DNA of 51,241 nt from M30B80 sp965656935. GTDB lineage: Bacteria; Pseudomonadota; Alphaproteobacteria; Rhodobacterales; Rhodobacteraceae. The position numbers and the translations under genes were made by a program. Below, piece by piece: positions 1 to 9,427 of this stretch; position 1 is the first letter of the stretch; each line of letters opens with the position of its first letter. The stretch lies in assembly GCA_965656935.1 (NCBI GenBank), contig CBFHMG010000014.1:1-51241 (forward strand), read 5' to 3'. The notes beneath the pieces were generated by a model. It worked only from the letters and a program-made list of their open reading frames with translations, made no database searches and was not told the DNA's origin.

Positions 1-84
1 GCAAGGCTCACGTGTGAGCATGATGAATTTCTGAGTGTTTTCTGCGGGATGCATAGTGAAGTTCATGTGTAAACTTCGAGTATC

Positions 85-161
<77 letters not shown>

Positions 162-294
162 CTGCCCTCGCTATACCTTCCCTTTTTGCACTCTGCAATC
201 GGTTAGAAGCCTACCCCAAAGCGCCGATATATTCCGCTTGCGTGATATATGCCGCTCGGGTCAATTGGGACGAAATGGGAGAGGCGAGATATAT

Positions 295-1791
295 ATGACC
301 CGCGCAACACCGCTTTGGCTTTTGGTTTGGCTACAAGCCAGTATCTCGGCGGCCTCCTTGGTGGTCGAAATCGTGGCAGGCCGCATGCTGGCCCCGCATG
401 TGGGCATGTCGCTTTATACATGGACCGCTGTGATCGCGGTGGTTCTGGCTGGGTTTTCCGCAGGGCATTGGTGGGGTGGACGGCTGGCCGCGCGCCCCGC
501 GCCGCAAGCGCTCAGCCGCACGGGCGGCGCGATGTTGGGCGCGGCCCTGACCACGGCGGCGGCCGTTTTGATCCTGCCGCAGGTCGCAGGCCCCGTTCTG
601 GCGCTGCTGAGCAGCCCTGTCTGGGGGATCACGGGGCTGACCATGGTGGTGTTTTTCCTACCCTCCTTCTTTGCAGGCGTGCCCGCCCCCGTGCTGGCGC
701 AAATCGCGATTGATACGCAGAAAAGCTCGGGCCCCGCGCTTGGGGCGATGTTTGCCTCGGGCGCGATCGGGGCGATTGCGGGTGTGCTTTTGGCGGGGTT
801 TGTCTTTATCTCATGGCTCGGCTCGGCCCTGACGCTGGTTGTGGTGGCGCTTCTTTATGTGGCCACGGGGCTTTGCTTTTTCTGGCTGGCGCGCAGCAAG
901 GGATTGGGGCTGGCAGCAATGGTCGGTCTGCTGGCGGTGGTGCTCTCGGGCTTTGCACTGGCAAGCCCCAATCCGTGCGAGCGGGAAAGCCAGTATTTCT
1001 GCCTGCGCATGGATGACCTTTCAGCCAATCCCGAGAGCCCCGTGCATTTGATGGTGATTGATCATCTGGCCCATGGCATCAGCGCGCGCGACCTGCCCCA
1101 AGTGATGTTCACCGAACATACCGCGATGCTGCACGGGCTGGCGCGGCTGCGGGCCCCGCGGCCTGATTTCACCAGTTTTCATATTGGCGGCGGCTCCTAT
1201 TCCGTGCCGCGCGCCTTTGCGGCCGAAGGTACTGGCGAGATCACCGTCGCCGAGATCGACCCTGAGGTCACCGCAATGGCCGAGGATCATTTCTGGTTCG
1301 ATCCCGCAAGCGCGCGTGTGCTGCATGAGGATGCCCGCCGCGCCCTTCTGACCCGCCCGAATGAGCGCTATGACATCATTTTGGGCGATGCCTTCACCGA
1401 TGTGGTGGTGCCCGTTCATCTGATCACGCAGGAATTCTTTGAACTGGCCGCCAGCCGCCTGACGGAAGACGGCACCTTCATGATGAATGTGATTGACCAT
1501 GAGGACCGCCTCGGCGCGGTTGCAAGCGTTGTCGCCACGATGGAGCAGGTCTTTCCCGTGGTCGAGGTCTGGACCCATCAAGCCCCACCCGCACCAGGGC
1601 AGCGAATGGTATTTGTTGTGGTGGCGGGCCAAACCCCCACCGATCTCGACAGTTTCGAGGCCCCTGCCCCTGACCGAATGCGCTTTGGCGCGCTGGCGGA
1701 TGGCATGGTGGCGCAACTGGTCTCGGCGCGCGGGATCATCCTGAGCGATGATTACGCCCCGATTGACCGATTGATGGGACGACAGGATTGA
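295..1791 (+). CDS. Membrane-anchored spermidine synthase-like methyltransferase-fold protein
   Basis: This 498-aa protein joins an N-terminal membrane half (about residues 8-220, roughly seven hydrophobic segments rich in Gly/Ala) to a C-terminal spermidine-synthase-like Rossmann domain. The latter shows FHIGGGSYSVP (about 295-305), an acidic residue in AEIDPEV (about 319-325) and GDAF (364-367), which correspond to the cosubstrate-binding motifs of the SpeE/methyltransferase fold. The ATG at 295 follows GGGAGAGG at a suitable distance; the reading frame is open back to 238 but that stretch is not protein-like. This fused transporter-like/SpeE family is widespread in alphaproteobacteria, and a polyamine role is inferred only from the fold. 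It is convergent with sufS, occupying the position where other Fe-S genes often follow sufS in relatives. Confidence 0.8.
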   Translation: MTRATPLWLLVWLQASISAASLVVEIVAGRMLAPHVGMSLYTWTAVIAVVLAGFSAGHWWGGRLAARPAPQALSRTGGAMLGAALTTAAAVLILPQVAGPVLALLSSPVWGITGLTMVVFFLPSFFAGVPAPVLAQIAIDTQKSSGPALGAMFASGAIGAIAGVLLAGFVFISWLGSALTLVVVALLYVATGLCFFWLARSKGLGLAAMVGLLAVVLSGFALASPNPCERESQYFCLRMDDLSANPESPVHLMVIDHLAHGISARDLPQVMFTEHTAMLHGLARLRAPRPDFTSFHIGGGSYSVPRAFAAEGTGEITVAEIDPEVTAMAEDHFWFDPASARVLHEDARRALLTRPNERYDIILGDAFTDVVVPVHLITQEFFELAASRLTEDGTFMMNVIDHEDRLGAVASVVATMEQVFPVVEVWTHQAPPAPGQRMVFVVVAGQTPTDLDSFEAPAPDRMRFGALADGMVAQLVSARGIILSDDYAPIDRLMGRQD

Positions 1792-1813
1792 GCGCATCGC
1801 GCGGCAGCTGGCC

Positions 1814-3034
1814 TCAGGCGAAAAGCTCGTGGCAAAGCTCCAGCGCCTCGACCAGAACATCGACCTCGGCTTGCGTATTATAGAGGCCAAAACTCGCGCG
1901 GCAGGTGGCATTGATGCCCATATGCTCCATCAGGGGCTGCGCGCAATGCTGGCCTGCCCGCACCGCCACGCCCTTTTTATCAAGCACCGTTGAGATATCA
2001 TGCGCATGCGCCGCGCCATCCAGCGTGAATGAGAAGATCGCACCCTTGCTGGCGGATTGGCCTTGGACATTGAGCCAATTCAACCCGTCCAGTTTGCTGC
2101 GCGCATAATCGGTCAACTGCTTTTCATGGGCGGCGATGTTATCCATCCCCAGCTCCATCATATATTCCAGCGCCACGCCAAGGCCGATCTGCTGCACAAT
2201 GCCTGGCGTACCAGCCTCGAATTTCATCGGCGGGTCGTTATAGATCACCTCATCGCGGTGCACATCGCGGATCATATCGCCACCACCGATAAAGGGCCGC
2301 ATCTCGGCCATGCGCTCCTTGGTGATATGGATCGCGCCTGATCCCGAAGGCCCGTACAGCTTATGCCCTGTGATCGCGTAGAAATCGGCCCCGAGCTCCG
2401 CAAGATCAAGCGGCATATGCACCGCCGCTTGCGAGCCATCGACCAGCACCGGCACACCGCGCGCTTTCGCGCCGTTAATCACCGTTTTGACGTCAAACAC
2501 GGTGCCAAGCACGTTTGACATATGGCTCATCGCGATCAGTTTGGTGCGCGGGGTGATCGCATCCAGCATCGCTTGGGGATCGAGATCGCCATTGGCATCC
2601 ACATTGACCCAAACCAGCTTCACCCCCTGCCGCTCGCGCAGGAAATGCCATGGCACGATATTGGCGTGATGCTCGGCAATGCTCAGGATGATCTCGTCAC
2701 CCGCCTGCATGCGCGGCGCGGCCCATCCATAAGAGACTAGATTGATCGCCTCGGTCGTGCCGGATGTGAAAACGATCTCTTCTTCGTCTTTCACGCCCAA
2801 GAATTTGGCGATGATACCGCGCACACCCTCATATTTATCGGTCGCAAGATTGCTGAGATAATGCAGGCCGCGATGCACATTGGAATATTCCATCGAATAG
2901 GCCTGTGTGATCGCGTCAATCACCACTTGGGGCTTTTGGGCTGAGGCGCCATTATCCAGATAGACTAATGGTTTTCCGTTCACTTCACGCGATAAAATCG
3001 GAAAATCGGCTCTAATCTTGTCTAAATCGAACAT
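1814..3034 (-). CDS. sufS: Cysteine desulfurase SufS
   Basis: SufS is a PLP enzyme that takes sulfur from L-cysteine for Fe-S cluster assembly. The 406-aa length matches the family. Lys225 in ITGHKLYGPSG is the Schiff-base lysine, the EHHANIVPW motif lies at 121-129, and Cys364 in RAGQHCAQP is the persulfide-forming cysteine, placed as in group II desulfurases. The start chosen (ATG at 3034) follows GAGGGG; an ATG four codons upstream lacks a comparable ribosome site. It is the last gene of the leftward suf operon, 16 bp after the YIP1-like gene. The operon therefore carries two desulfurases, this one and the shorter NifS/IscS-type enzyme at 8343-9386. Confidence 0.95.
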   Translation of the reverse strand: MFDLDKIRADFPILSREVNGKPLVYLDNGASAQKPQVVIDAITQAYSMEYSNVHRGLHYLSNLATDKYEGVRGIIAKFLGVKDEEEIVFTSGTTEAINLVSYGWAAPRMQAGDEIILSIAEHHANIVPWHFLRERQGVKLVWVNVDANGDLDPQAMLDAITPRTKLIAMSHMSNVLGTVFDVKTVINGAKARGVPVLVDGSQAAVHMPLDLAELGADFYAITGHKLYGPSGSGAIHITKERMAEMRPFIGGGDMIRDVHRDEVIYNDPPMKFEAGTPGIVQQIGLGVALEYMMELGMDNIAAHEKQLTDYARSKLDGLNWLNVQGQSASKGAIFSFTLDGAAHAHDISTVLDKKGVAVRAGQHCAQPLMEHMGINATCRASFGLYNTQAEVDVLVEALELCHELFA

Positions 3035-3050
3035 ATCACCCCTCATTGGG

Positions 3051-3662
3051 TCAGTTTACACCAAAGCCGATGCCAAGGATCGTGAAGACCAGAGTTAGGG
3101 CGAAAGCAAGCCCGATCAATGTCACAATGATCATCACAAAAACCTGCCCTGTCGATTGAAAGCCATGCAATTCCGCGATGAAATTCGCCAGAAGCCAGAA
3201 GAACAGGGCAAAGGCCAAGATACCGATGATATCGGCGATGGCGGGCAACATGATTATGATGAAAACAAGCTGGATGACCTGCAGGCAGATAAAGATGAAT
3301 TGCAGCCAGATCATCACGGCCAATGCGCCGTCAAAACTGCCCTGTCCGCCGAAAACCCGCCCGATCTTGTCGATGCCATGGGTCACCAGAAACAGCAACA
3401 TCGCCTGAACCAGACCAAGCGCCACGGGGCTGAACAAAAGCGAGGCTTCTTCAGAGGTCAGGCCTTCGGGGATCGGCATCAGCAAGGTGACGGCTTGGGC
3501 CAGCACCATCGAGACCACCACCACGATCGCGAACAGAAGCCAGAGCGCGTTGCGCGGCAAATCCAGTGAAAGCGCCGCACGCGCGCCTTGGCGGGGCGCG
3601 GTCAGTGTGTCACGTGCCGCAAGGATCAGGCTGCGCAAATTGGTCGGATCGATCCGGATCAT
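3051..3662 (-). CDS. YIP1-family integral membrane protein (suf operon)
   Basis: A 203-aa protein with an N-terminal soluble stretch (RDTLTAPRQGARAALSL) and about five hydrophobic segments from residue 40 to the end, as in bacterial YIP1-domain proteins. The ATG at 3662 overlaps the stop of the preceding gene as ATGA, which supports this start and translational coupling; the open frame upstream of it is out-of-frame shadow of that gene. YIP1-like genes between sufD and sufS recur in Rhodobacterales, but their role is not known to me. A function in Fe-S assembly is suggested only by operon position. Confidence 0.8.
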   Translation of the reverse strand: MIRIDPTNLRSLILAARDTLTAPRQGARAALSLDLPRNALWLLFAIVVVVSMVLAQAVTLLMPIPEGLTSEEASLLFSPVALGLVQAMLLFLVTHGIDKIGRVFGGQGSFDGALAVMIWLQFIFICLQVIQLVFIIIMLPAIADIIGILAFALFFWLLANFIAELHGFQSTGQVFVMIIVTLIGLAFALTLVFTILGIGFGVN

Positions 3663-4159
3663 TGCACCCCTGCCTCGGGCGCGCTCTCCGCCTCGATCAA
3701 TCCCATGATCCAAATCCCCAGAAATGCACCCAAGACCAACAACCCCACCACCTGCACACCAGCACTTTCGCCGATAAAGCCCGTCATCAAGCCATAAAGC
3801 AACCATGCAGGCGAGGAGGCCAGAAGCGCCCAGAACAGCGCCAGCCGCGAGGAATACCACGTGCCCTTCCCGCCAAACCCGCGCGCCATAAGATGCGACA
3901 GCCCTGCCAACAGATAAAGCAGGATCGGCCAGACCATCAGCATGGCGAAAAAGGTGATCGAGAGGCGCGCCTCAAGCGGCACGCTCGGATCTAGAAACGC
4001 CTCACGCGACAGGCGCGGCCATTGGGCTACAAAGATCAGCCCGCAAGCAACCAGCAGGAACATCAAGGCGCGATCCTCGCGGCGGCCCATGGACAGCAAG
4101 CGCCGGATCACAACCCGAGGGCGGCGCCAGCTTTGCACGATATCACGCGTGACCGACAT
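3659..4159 (-). CDS. YIP1-like integral membrane protein (suf operon)
   Basis: A 166-aa protein with a basic N-terminus (RRPRVVIRRLLSMGRRED) followed by about four hydrophobic helices starting near residue 32. Its organisation resembles the neighbouring YIP1-family protein, with which it overlaps by 4 bp (ATGA), so the two probably form a pair that acts together. It begins 6 bp after the sufD stop. No catalytic motif is visible. Family assignment is by resemblance and is less sure than for its neighbour. Confidence 0.7.
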   Translation of the reverse strand: MSVTRDIVQSWRRPRVVIRRLLSMGRREDRALMFLLVACGLIFVAQWPRLSREAFLDPSVPLEARLSITFFAMLMVWPILLYLLAGLSHLMARGFGGKGTWYSSRLALFWALLASSPAWLLYGLMTGFIGESAGVQVVGLLVLGAFLGIWIMGLIEAESAPEAGVQ

Positions 4160-4165
4160 AACGCC

Positions 4166-5464
4166 CTACCCGCGCCGACGTGCGAGCCAATGCTCAAGCC
4201 GGCTCAAGATATCCTCACGCAGGGTTTCATCCTCGATCTCGTCAATCGCCTCGGCCAAGAAGGAGAGCACCAGCAGATCAGTCGCTTCCTTACGCGGCAC
4301 ACCGCGCGAGCAGAGATAGAACAGGGCATCCTCGTCAATCGCGCCTGTGGTCGAGCCGTGGCTGCATTTCACATCATCGGCGTAAATCTCAAGCTCGGGC
4401 TTGGCTTGGAAGGTGGAATCATCATCCAACAAAAGCGCCTGAGAGATCTGATACCCATCGGTCTTTTGCGCATCCGGCTTGACCAGAATCTTGCCTTGGA
4501 ACACGCCAACAGCCCCGTTGCGCAGCACCTTTTTGAAGACCTGACGGCTTTCACAATCCACCGCATCATGGGTCACAAAGACCGTGTCATCATGGTGGAA
4601 CTTGCCATAAGCCCCATCGCCCATAGCCGCACCCGCCACATGGGCCTTGGCGCGATCTCCAATGATTTCAATGACATGCTCATTGCGCGTCATCACACCA
4701 TTGGCGGTCAGGGTGAAGGATTTATAGGTCGCATCCTCAGCAATGCGCGCGAAAATATGCGTCGCGGCGCGGCGTTCATGGTCGCGGCCTTGGGCGCGCA
4801 GATGGTGGAAGCTGCCCCCTTTGGCAACCTCGACCTCCATGCATTTATTAAAGCGCGCGGCGGCGGGGCCATGCTCCAGAATGGTGACCTCGGCGCCCTC
4901 TTCGACCTTTACCAGATGATGCATGATCGCATCCGAGGTCTCGGATTGATGCAGATAGATCAGGTTGATCGGGCGCGATACTTTGGCGGTCGCACGGATC
5001 ACAACGCCTTGGGCGGCATAGGCCGTGTTCAGCGCCGCCAAGGGCCGCACCACAGGGTCCTGCCCACGGGTTTCAAGCGTGCCATAGGCCTCGCGTGCCC
5101 AGTGGATATCCTTGGAGAGCGCATCGCCGAGCAAGTCGATCTCGACCCCCTCCATCGCCAGATCGCTGGATAGATCTGCGTCAAACACACCATCTACAAA
5201 GACGATCTTCAGCCGCTCAATACCCTTGAACAAAGGCGCTTCGTCGGAATCGTCGAAAATGGCCGCCTTGGTGGGAGTTACCTGCGTCAGCGATGTGGGA
5301 TCAGTGTATTTCCAATATTCATCGCGGCCCGTGGGCAGCCCCATGGCACGCAGGCGCGACAGCGCATCGGCCCGCGCCTCATTGGCCCAACCCGCGCCCT
5401 CAGGCAGGGTCAGACCTGCCAGACGGTCTTCGGTCAGGTCGGTCTTGCTCTGCGGCAGGGCCAT
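4166..5464 (-). CDS. sufD: Fe-S cluster assembly protein SufD
   Basis: SufD partners SufB and SufC in the SufBCD scaffold complex in the cytoplasm. The 432-aa product carries the C-terminal SufBD beta-helix core with KCSHGSTTGAIDEDALFYLCSRG (about residues 363-385, including the conserved His), the characteristic end of the family. The N-terminal region is more variable, as usual for SufD. Its ATG overlaps the sufC stop by one base (TAATG), which indicates translational coupling and supports the start. Confidence 0.95.
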   Translation of the reverse strand: MALPQSKTDLTEDRLAGLTLPEGAGWANEARADALSRLRAMGLPTGRDEYWKYTDPTSLTQVTPTKAAIFDDSDEAPLFKGIERLKIVFVDGVFDADLSSDLAMEGVEIDLLGDALSKDIHWAREAYGTLETRGQDPVVRPLAALNTAYAAQGVVIRATAKVSRPINLIYLHQSETSDAIMHHLVKVEEGAEVTILEHGPAAARFNKCMEVEVAKGGSFHHLRAQGRDHERRAATHIFARIAEDATYKSFTLTANGVMTRNEHVIEIIGDRAKAHVAGAAMGDGAYGKFHHDDTVFVTHDAVDCESRQVFKKVLRNGAVGVFQGKILVKPDAQKTDGYQISQALLLDDDSTFQAKPELEIYADDVKCSHGSTTGAIDEDALFYLCSRGVPRKEATDLLVLSFLAEAIDEIEDETLREDILSRLEHWLARRRG

Positions 5465-6219
5465 TATTCCACCTCCGCCAGCAGATCCGCATAGCCGTTG
5501 TTTTCAACTTCAAGCGCCAGTTCTGGGCCACCGGTTTTGATGATCCGGCCATTGGCCATGATATGCACAACATCGGGTTTGATATGGTCGAGCAGACGCT
5601 GGTAATGCGTGATCACCAAGAAGCTGCGGCCCGCATCGCGCAGCGCATTCACGCCTTCCGAGACCAGCTTCATCGCATCGACATCAAGGCCTGAATCCGT
5701 CTCGTCCAGAATGCACATCTTCGGCTCAAGCATGGCCATCTGTAGGATTTCATTGCGCTTTTTCTCACCACCCGAGAAGCCGACATTGACAGGCCGCTTG
5801 AGCATTTCCGCGTCAATCTTCAGGGTTTTGGCCTTGGCGCGCACTTCCTTGAGGAAATCGGCGGCGCTCAGCTCCTCCTCGCCGCGCGCTTTGCGCTGCG
5901 AGTTTACCGCCGTGCGCAGGAAGGTCATATTCCCAACGCCAGGGATTTCGACAGGGTATTGGAAGGCAAGGAAAACGCCCGCAGCCGCGCGCTCTTCAGG
6001 CTCCATCTCCAGCAGGTCTTCCCCCAGAAGGCTCGCGCCCCCATCGGTGACCTCATAGCCGTCCTTGCCAGACAGAACATAGGAGAGCGTGGATTTACCC
6101 GAGCCGTTCGGCCCCATGATCGCATGAACCGAGCCTGCCTCGATCTTGAGGTCTACGCCTTTGAGGATCTGCTTGTCCTCATCTTCAAGTTTAACGTGCA
6201 GGTTGTTGATTTCCAGCAT
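5464..6219 (-). CDS. sufC: Fe-S cluster assembly ATPase SufC
   Basis: SufC is the ABC-type ATPase that drives SufBCD scaffold conformational change. The 251-aa product has Walker A GPNGSGKS (36-43), the signature FSGGEKKRNEI, Walker B MCILDETDSGLDVD and a switch histidine in LVITHYQRLL, all intact. The ATG at 6219 follows GGAGAG; the ATG four codons upstream is less well placed. It lies downstream of the YbjQ-like gene and overlaps sufD by one base. Confidence 0.97.
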   Translation of the reverse strand: MLEINNLHVKLEDEDKQILKGVDLKIEAGSVHAIMGPNGSGKSTLSYVLSGKDGYEVTDGGASLLGEDLLEMEPEERAAAGVFLAFQYPVEIPGVGNMTFLRTAVNSQRKARGEEELSAADFLKEVRAKAKTLKIDAEMLKRPVNVGFSGGEKKRNEILQMAMLEPKMCILDETDSGLDVDAMKLVSEGVNALRDAGRSFLVITHYQRLLDHIKPDVVHIMANGRIIKTGGPELALEVENNGYADLLAEVE

Positions 6220-6255
6220 TTTTCTCTCCATCCAGCGCAGCCCTGCGGGCGCGCG

Positions 6256-6567
6256 TTAAGTCAGTGTAACAGCCGTGCCGGATGCACTGACCATCATCAT
6301 ATTGTTAATCACTTCATAATCGAGATCGACGCCGACCACCGCATTCCCGCCCATCTCGCGGGCGCGGTCTTCCATCTCGGCAAGGGCTGTCGCGCGGGCG
6401 CGGCCAAGCTCTTCCTCATAGGCGCCCGAGCGGCCACCGATAATATCGGTGATGCCAGCAAACAGGTCACGAAATACATTGGCCCCCAAGATCGCCTCGC
6501 CCACGACAATGCCGTGATAGGCGCTGATCGGGCGGCCTTCGACCGTTGGAGTGGTGGTCACGATCAT
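6256..6567 (-). CDS. YbjQ/UPF0145-family protein
   Basis: The 103-aa product begins MIVTTTPTVEGRPISAYHGIV and contains GEAILGANVFRDLFAGITDIIGGRSGAYE and GGNAVVGVDLDYEV, the standard landmarks of the YbjQ (UPF0145, putative heavy-metal-binding) family. The family forms small pentamer-like assemblies; its function is unsettled. It sits between sufB and sufC with short spacers on both sides, so it is co-transcribed with Fe-S assembly genes. A metal-related role would fit the context but is inference. Confidence 0.85.
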   Translation of the reverse strand: MIVTTTPTVEGRPISAYHGIVVGEAILGANVFRDLFAGITDIIGGRSGAYEEELGRARATALAEMEDRAREMGGNAVVGVDLDYEVINNMMMVSASGTAVTLT

Positions 6568-6571
6568 CGGC

Positions 6572-6766
6572 TTAGCGCTTCATAATCATTTTGGCCGAGA
6601 CATGGCTGATCACAATCGCCGCTACAGCCGCAAAGGCGGCCAAGCCCGGTCCGCCCGGGTGCCAGATCGGATAGGTGAAGGCCATCATGATCACCACACC
6701 AAGCGCCACCAAAAGCGCATAGCGCATCCGTGGTTCAGCCGCCGTTAACCAGAACTTCCAATCCAT
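6572..6766 (-). CDS. Small membrane protein within suf operon
   Basis: A 64-aa product starting MDWKFWLTAAEPRMRYALLV with two hydrophobic segments (about 16-30 and 38-58) and a basic C-terminus. The start codon at 6766 lies 1 bp after the sufB stop, and the stop lies 4 bp before the YbjQ-like start, so the gene is tightly embedded in the operon. I do not recognise a named family; short proteins at this position occur in related genomes. The longer open frame upstream overlaps sufB out of frame and was not used. Confidence 0.65.
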   Translation of the reverse strand: MDWKFWLTAAEPRMRYALLVALGVVIMMAFTYPIWHPGGPGLAAFAAVAAIVISHVSAKMIMKR

Positions 6767-6767
6767 C

Positions 6768-8288
6768 TTAGCCCACGCTCCCCTCAAGACTGATCGCCAC
6801 AAGCTGCTGCGCTTCCATCGCAAATTCCATCGGCAGCGCCTGAAGCACGTCCCGACAGAACCCGTTCACGACAAGCGCCACGGCCTCTTCCTCATCCATG
6901 CCGCGCTGGCGGCAATAGAACAATTGATCATCATCCACCTTGGAGGTGGTCGCCTCATGCTCCACGCGTGAGGAGTTATTCTTGACCTCGATATATGGCA
7001 CCGTATGCGCGCCGCATTTATCGCCGATCAGCAAGCTGTCACATTGCGTATAATTGCGCGCGTTTTTGGCTTTGGGATGCATCGACACAAGCCCGCGATA
7101 GGTGTTTTGCGCACGGCCCGCGCTGATCCCCTTGGAGACGATCCGGCTTTTGGTGTTCTTGCCCAGATGGATCATCTTAGTGCCCGTATCGGCCTGCTGT
7201 GCGTTATTGGCGATCGCAATCGAGTAGAACTCGCCTTGGCTATCGTCGCCGCGCAGAATGCAGGAGGGGTATTTCCACGTGATGGCCGAGCCTGTTTCAA
7301 CCTGCGTCCACATCACTTTGGAGCGGCCGCCACGGCAATCGGCACGCTTGGTCACGAAGTTATAGATGCCGCCCTTGCCATTCTCATCGCCCGGATACCA
7401 GTTCTGGACGGTGGAATATTTAATCTCGGCATCATCCAGCAGCACCAGCTCAACCACCGCCGCATGAAGCTGGGTGGTGTCGCGCATGGGGGCGGTGCAG
7501 CCCTCCAGATAGGAGACATAGCTTTCTTTATCAGCAATGATCAGCGTGCGTTCAAACTGGCCCGTGTTTTCGGCATTGATCCGGAAATAGGTGCTCAATT
7601 CCATCGGGCAGCGCACACCGGGTGGCACATAGACGAAGGAACCATCCGAGAAGACCGCCGAATTCAGCGTGGCAAAGAAGTTATCCGTGATCGGTACAAC
7701 CGAGCCCAGATATTTCTTCACCAATTCAGGATGGTTCTGGATCGCCTCCGAGATCGAGCAGAAGATCACGCCTTCTTTCTCAAGCTCGGCCTTGAATGTC
7801 GTGCCCACAGAGACACTGTCAAACACCGCATCAACCGCCACTTTGCGGCCCTCGGCGGGCATTTGGTCTGCCCCTTCGACGCCTGCCAAAATCATCTGCT
7901 CTTTCAGCGGGATACCCAGTTTTTCATAGGTCGCAATCAACGCAGGATCGACATCATCGAGGCTCTTGGGCTTCTCGGTCATGCTTTTGGGTTTGGCGTA
8001 GTAATACTGGTCTTGGTAATCGATCTTGGGGTAATCAACCATCGCCCAATCGGGTTCGACCATCTGCTTCCAGCGTTTGAACGCCTGCAGACGCCAATCC
8101 AGCATCCATTGCGGCTCGTTATTCTTTTCCGAGATCAGTTTGACGATATCCTCATTCACACCTTTGGGCGCGAATTCCATTTCGATATCGGTGGACCAGC
8201 CGTATTTATACGCACCGCCCACGGCCTTGACGGTTTCCACCGTTTCGCGATCAACGCCATCGCGGACATCACTATCAAGTGCGGTCAT
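6768..8288 (-). CDS. sufB: Fe-S cluster assembly protein SufB
   Basis: SufB is the scaffold subunit on which the Fe-S cluster is built. The 506-aa product is of normal length and shows the family core: the YVPPGVRCPMELSTYFRIN stretch, YLEGCTAPMRDTTQLHAAVVEL with the conserved cysteine, and the C-terminal RVEHEATTSKVDDDQLFYC motif. The ATG follows GGAGAGG. It lies 54 bp downstream of the cysteine desulfurase gene in the same direction and is followed by the 64-aa membrane protein after 1 bp. Confidence 0.97.
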   Translation of the reverse strand: MTALDSDVRDGVDRETVETVKAVGGAYKYGWSTDIEMEFAPKGVNEDIVKLISEKNNEPQWMLDWRLQAFKRWKQMVEPDWAMVDYPKIDYQDQYYYAKPKSMTEKPKSLDDVDPALIATYEKLGIPLKEQMILAGVEGADQMPAEGRKVAVDAVFDSVSVGTTFKAELEKEGVIFCSISEAIQNHPELVKKYLGSVVPITDNFFATLNSAVFSDGSFVYVPPGVRCPMELSTYFRINAENTGQFERTLIIADKESYVSYLEGCTAPMRDTTQLHAAVVELVLLDDAEIKYSTVQNWYPGDENGKGGIYNFVTKRADCRGGRSKVMWTQVETGSAITWKYPSCILRGDDSQGEFYSIAIANNAQQADTGTKMIHLGKNTKSRIVSKGISAGRAQNTYRGLVSMHPKAKNARNYTQCDSLLIGDKCGAHTVPYIEVKNNSSRVEHEATTSKVDDDQLFYCRQRGMDEEEAVALVVNGFCRDVLQALPMEFAMEAQQLVAISLEGSVG

Positions 8289-8342
8289 GGGCCTCTCCTC
8301 TTCTCGTTTGGGTGCTGGCCAATGCGGCGCACCCGTTCTTGT

Positions 8343-9386
8343 CTATGTAGCGCGTGCGCGCCATCTGTCATGAGCGGCAAGCCACCCCTCGGCAAAGCGC
8401 AAAACATCTTCCTCAGACGTCTGCGGCCCGAGCGACACCCTGATTGCGCATCCCGCATCCTCCGCAGAGAATCCCATCGCGCGCAAAACCGAGCTGGCCG
8501 CCACCTTGCCGCTGGAACAGGCCGACCCTGCCGAAACGGCAAAGCCCGCCAAGTCCATTTGCATCACCTGCGTCTCGCCCTTCCAGCCTGGTGTGACCAT
8601 CAAACTGGTATTGGGAAGCCGCGAAACTTCTTTCCCGACAAAAATAGTCTTATTTGCGCGAGGTTCCAAAGCCTTTTCTAGAATATTTCTAAGTTTTTCA
8701 ACCCGTGACCAGACAGCATTTTCTAAATCTTGTGTGATAGCCGCTGCCGCACCACCAAATCCAGCAATTCCGATCAAATTCTCTGTGCCCGAACGGCGGC
8801 CCATCTCCTGACCACCCCCTTTGATCCGCGCCTCAACATCCAATCCGCGCTTCAAAATCAGCGCCCCGATTCCCTTTGGGCCGCCAATTTTATGGGCCGA
8901 AACAAAGGCCATCTCCACGCCCGACCAATCAAAGGCCAAAGGCAGCTTGCCAAAGCCTTGGGTCCAATCGGACACGGCCAAGCCCTCGGGGAGGGTTTGG
9001 ATCACGCCTGTCTCGGAATTGGCAAATTGCAGCGCGCTGGTGGTGGGGTCAGCAATCTCGACCAAACCATTTGCATCGCAAGGCAGCGTTTCTGCCCCCC
9101 AAGCCCGCACAGCATCATGCTCGATCGCGCTGCAGGCCAACCCACGGCCCGACATGGCCAGCGCTGCCGCCTCGGTCGAACCCGATACAAAAACAATATC
9201 GGCCGCCTGCGCGCCAATGGCCTCGGCCAATTGCGAACGTGCCTTTTCCAGCAAGGTCTTGGCCGCGCGCCCCTCGGCATGGACCGAGGAGGGATTGCCG
9301 ACAACTTCCATCGCGCCAAGCATCGCCTCGCGCGCCTCGGCCCTCAACGGCATGGTGGCATTATGGTCCAGATAGACCCGTTTCAT
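8343..9386 (-). CDS. Cysteine desulfurase, short NifS/IscS type
   Basis: A 347-aa PLP-dependent class V aminotransferase-fold enzyme. Visible are YLDHNATMPLR at the N-terminus, the Schiff-base Lys166 in SAHKIGGPKG and the sulfur-carrying Cys290 in SAGSACSSGK. It is about 40-50 residues shorter than IscS. It follows iscR by 41 bp and precedes sufB, the usual second position of this operon in Rhodobacterales. It is distinct from the SufS-type enzyme that closes the operon. Symbols iscS or nifS would be guesses, so none is given. Confidence 0.9.
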   Translation of the reverse strand: MKRVYLDHNATMPLRAEAREAMLGAMEVVGNPSSVHAEGRAAKTLLEKARSQLAEAIGAQAADIVFVSGSTEAAALAMSGRGLACSAIEHDAVRAWGAETLPCDANGLVEIADPTTSALQFANSETGVIQTLPEGLAVSDWTQGFGKLPLAFDWSGVEMAFVSAHKIGGPKGIGALILKRGLDVEARIKGGGQEMGRRSGTENLIGIAGFGGAAAAITQDLENAVWSRVEKLRNILEKALEPRANKTIFVGKEVSRLPNTSLMVTPGWKGETQVMQMDLAGFAVSAGSACSSGKVAASSVLRAMGFSAEDAGCAIRVSLGPQTSEEDVLRFAEGWLAAHDRWRARAT

Positions 9387-9427
9387 GAAATTTTATCCTG
9401 TAAATACAATGGCGAGGCGGCCGAAGC

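Noticed and set aside
7005..8681. 558-codon plus-strand frame across sufB
   Set aside because: Opposite strand of sufB, no recognisable domain, crosses several gene borders.
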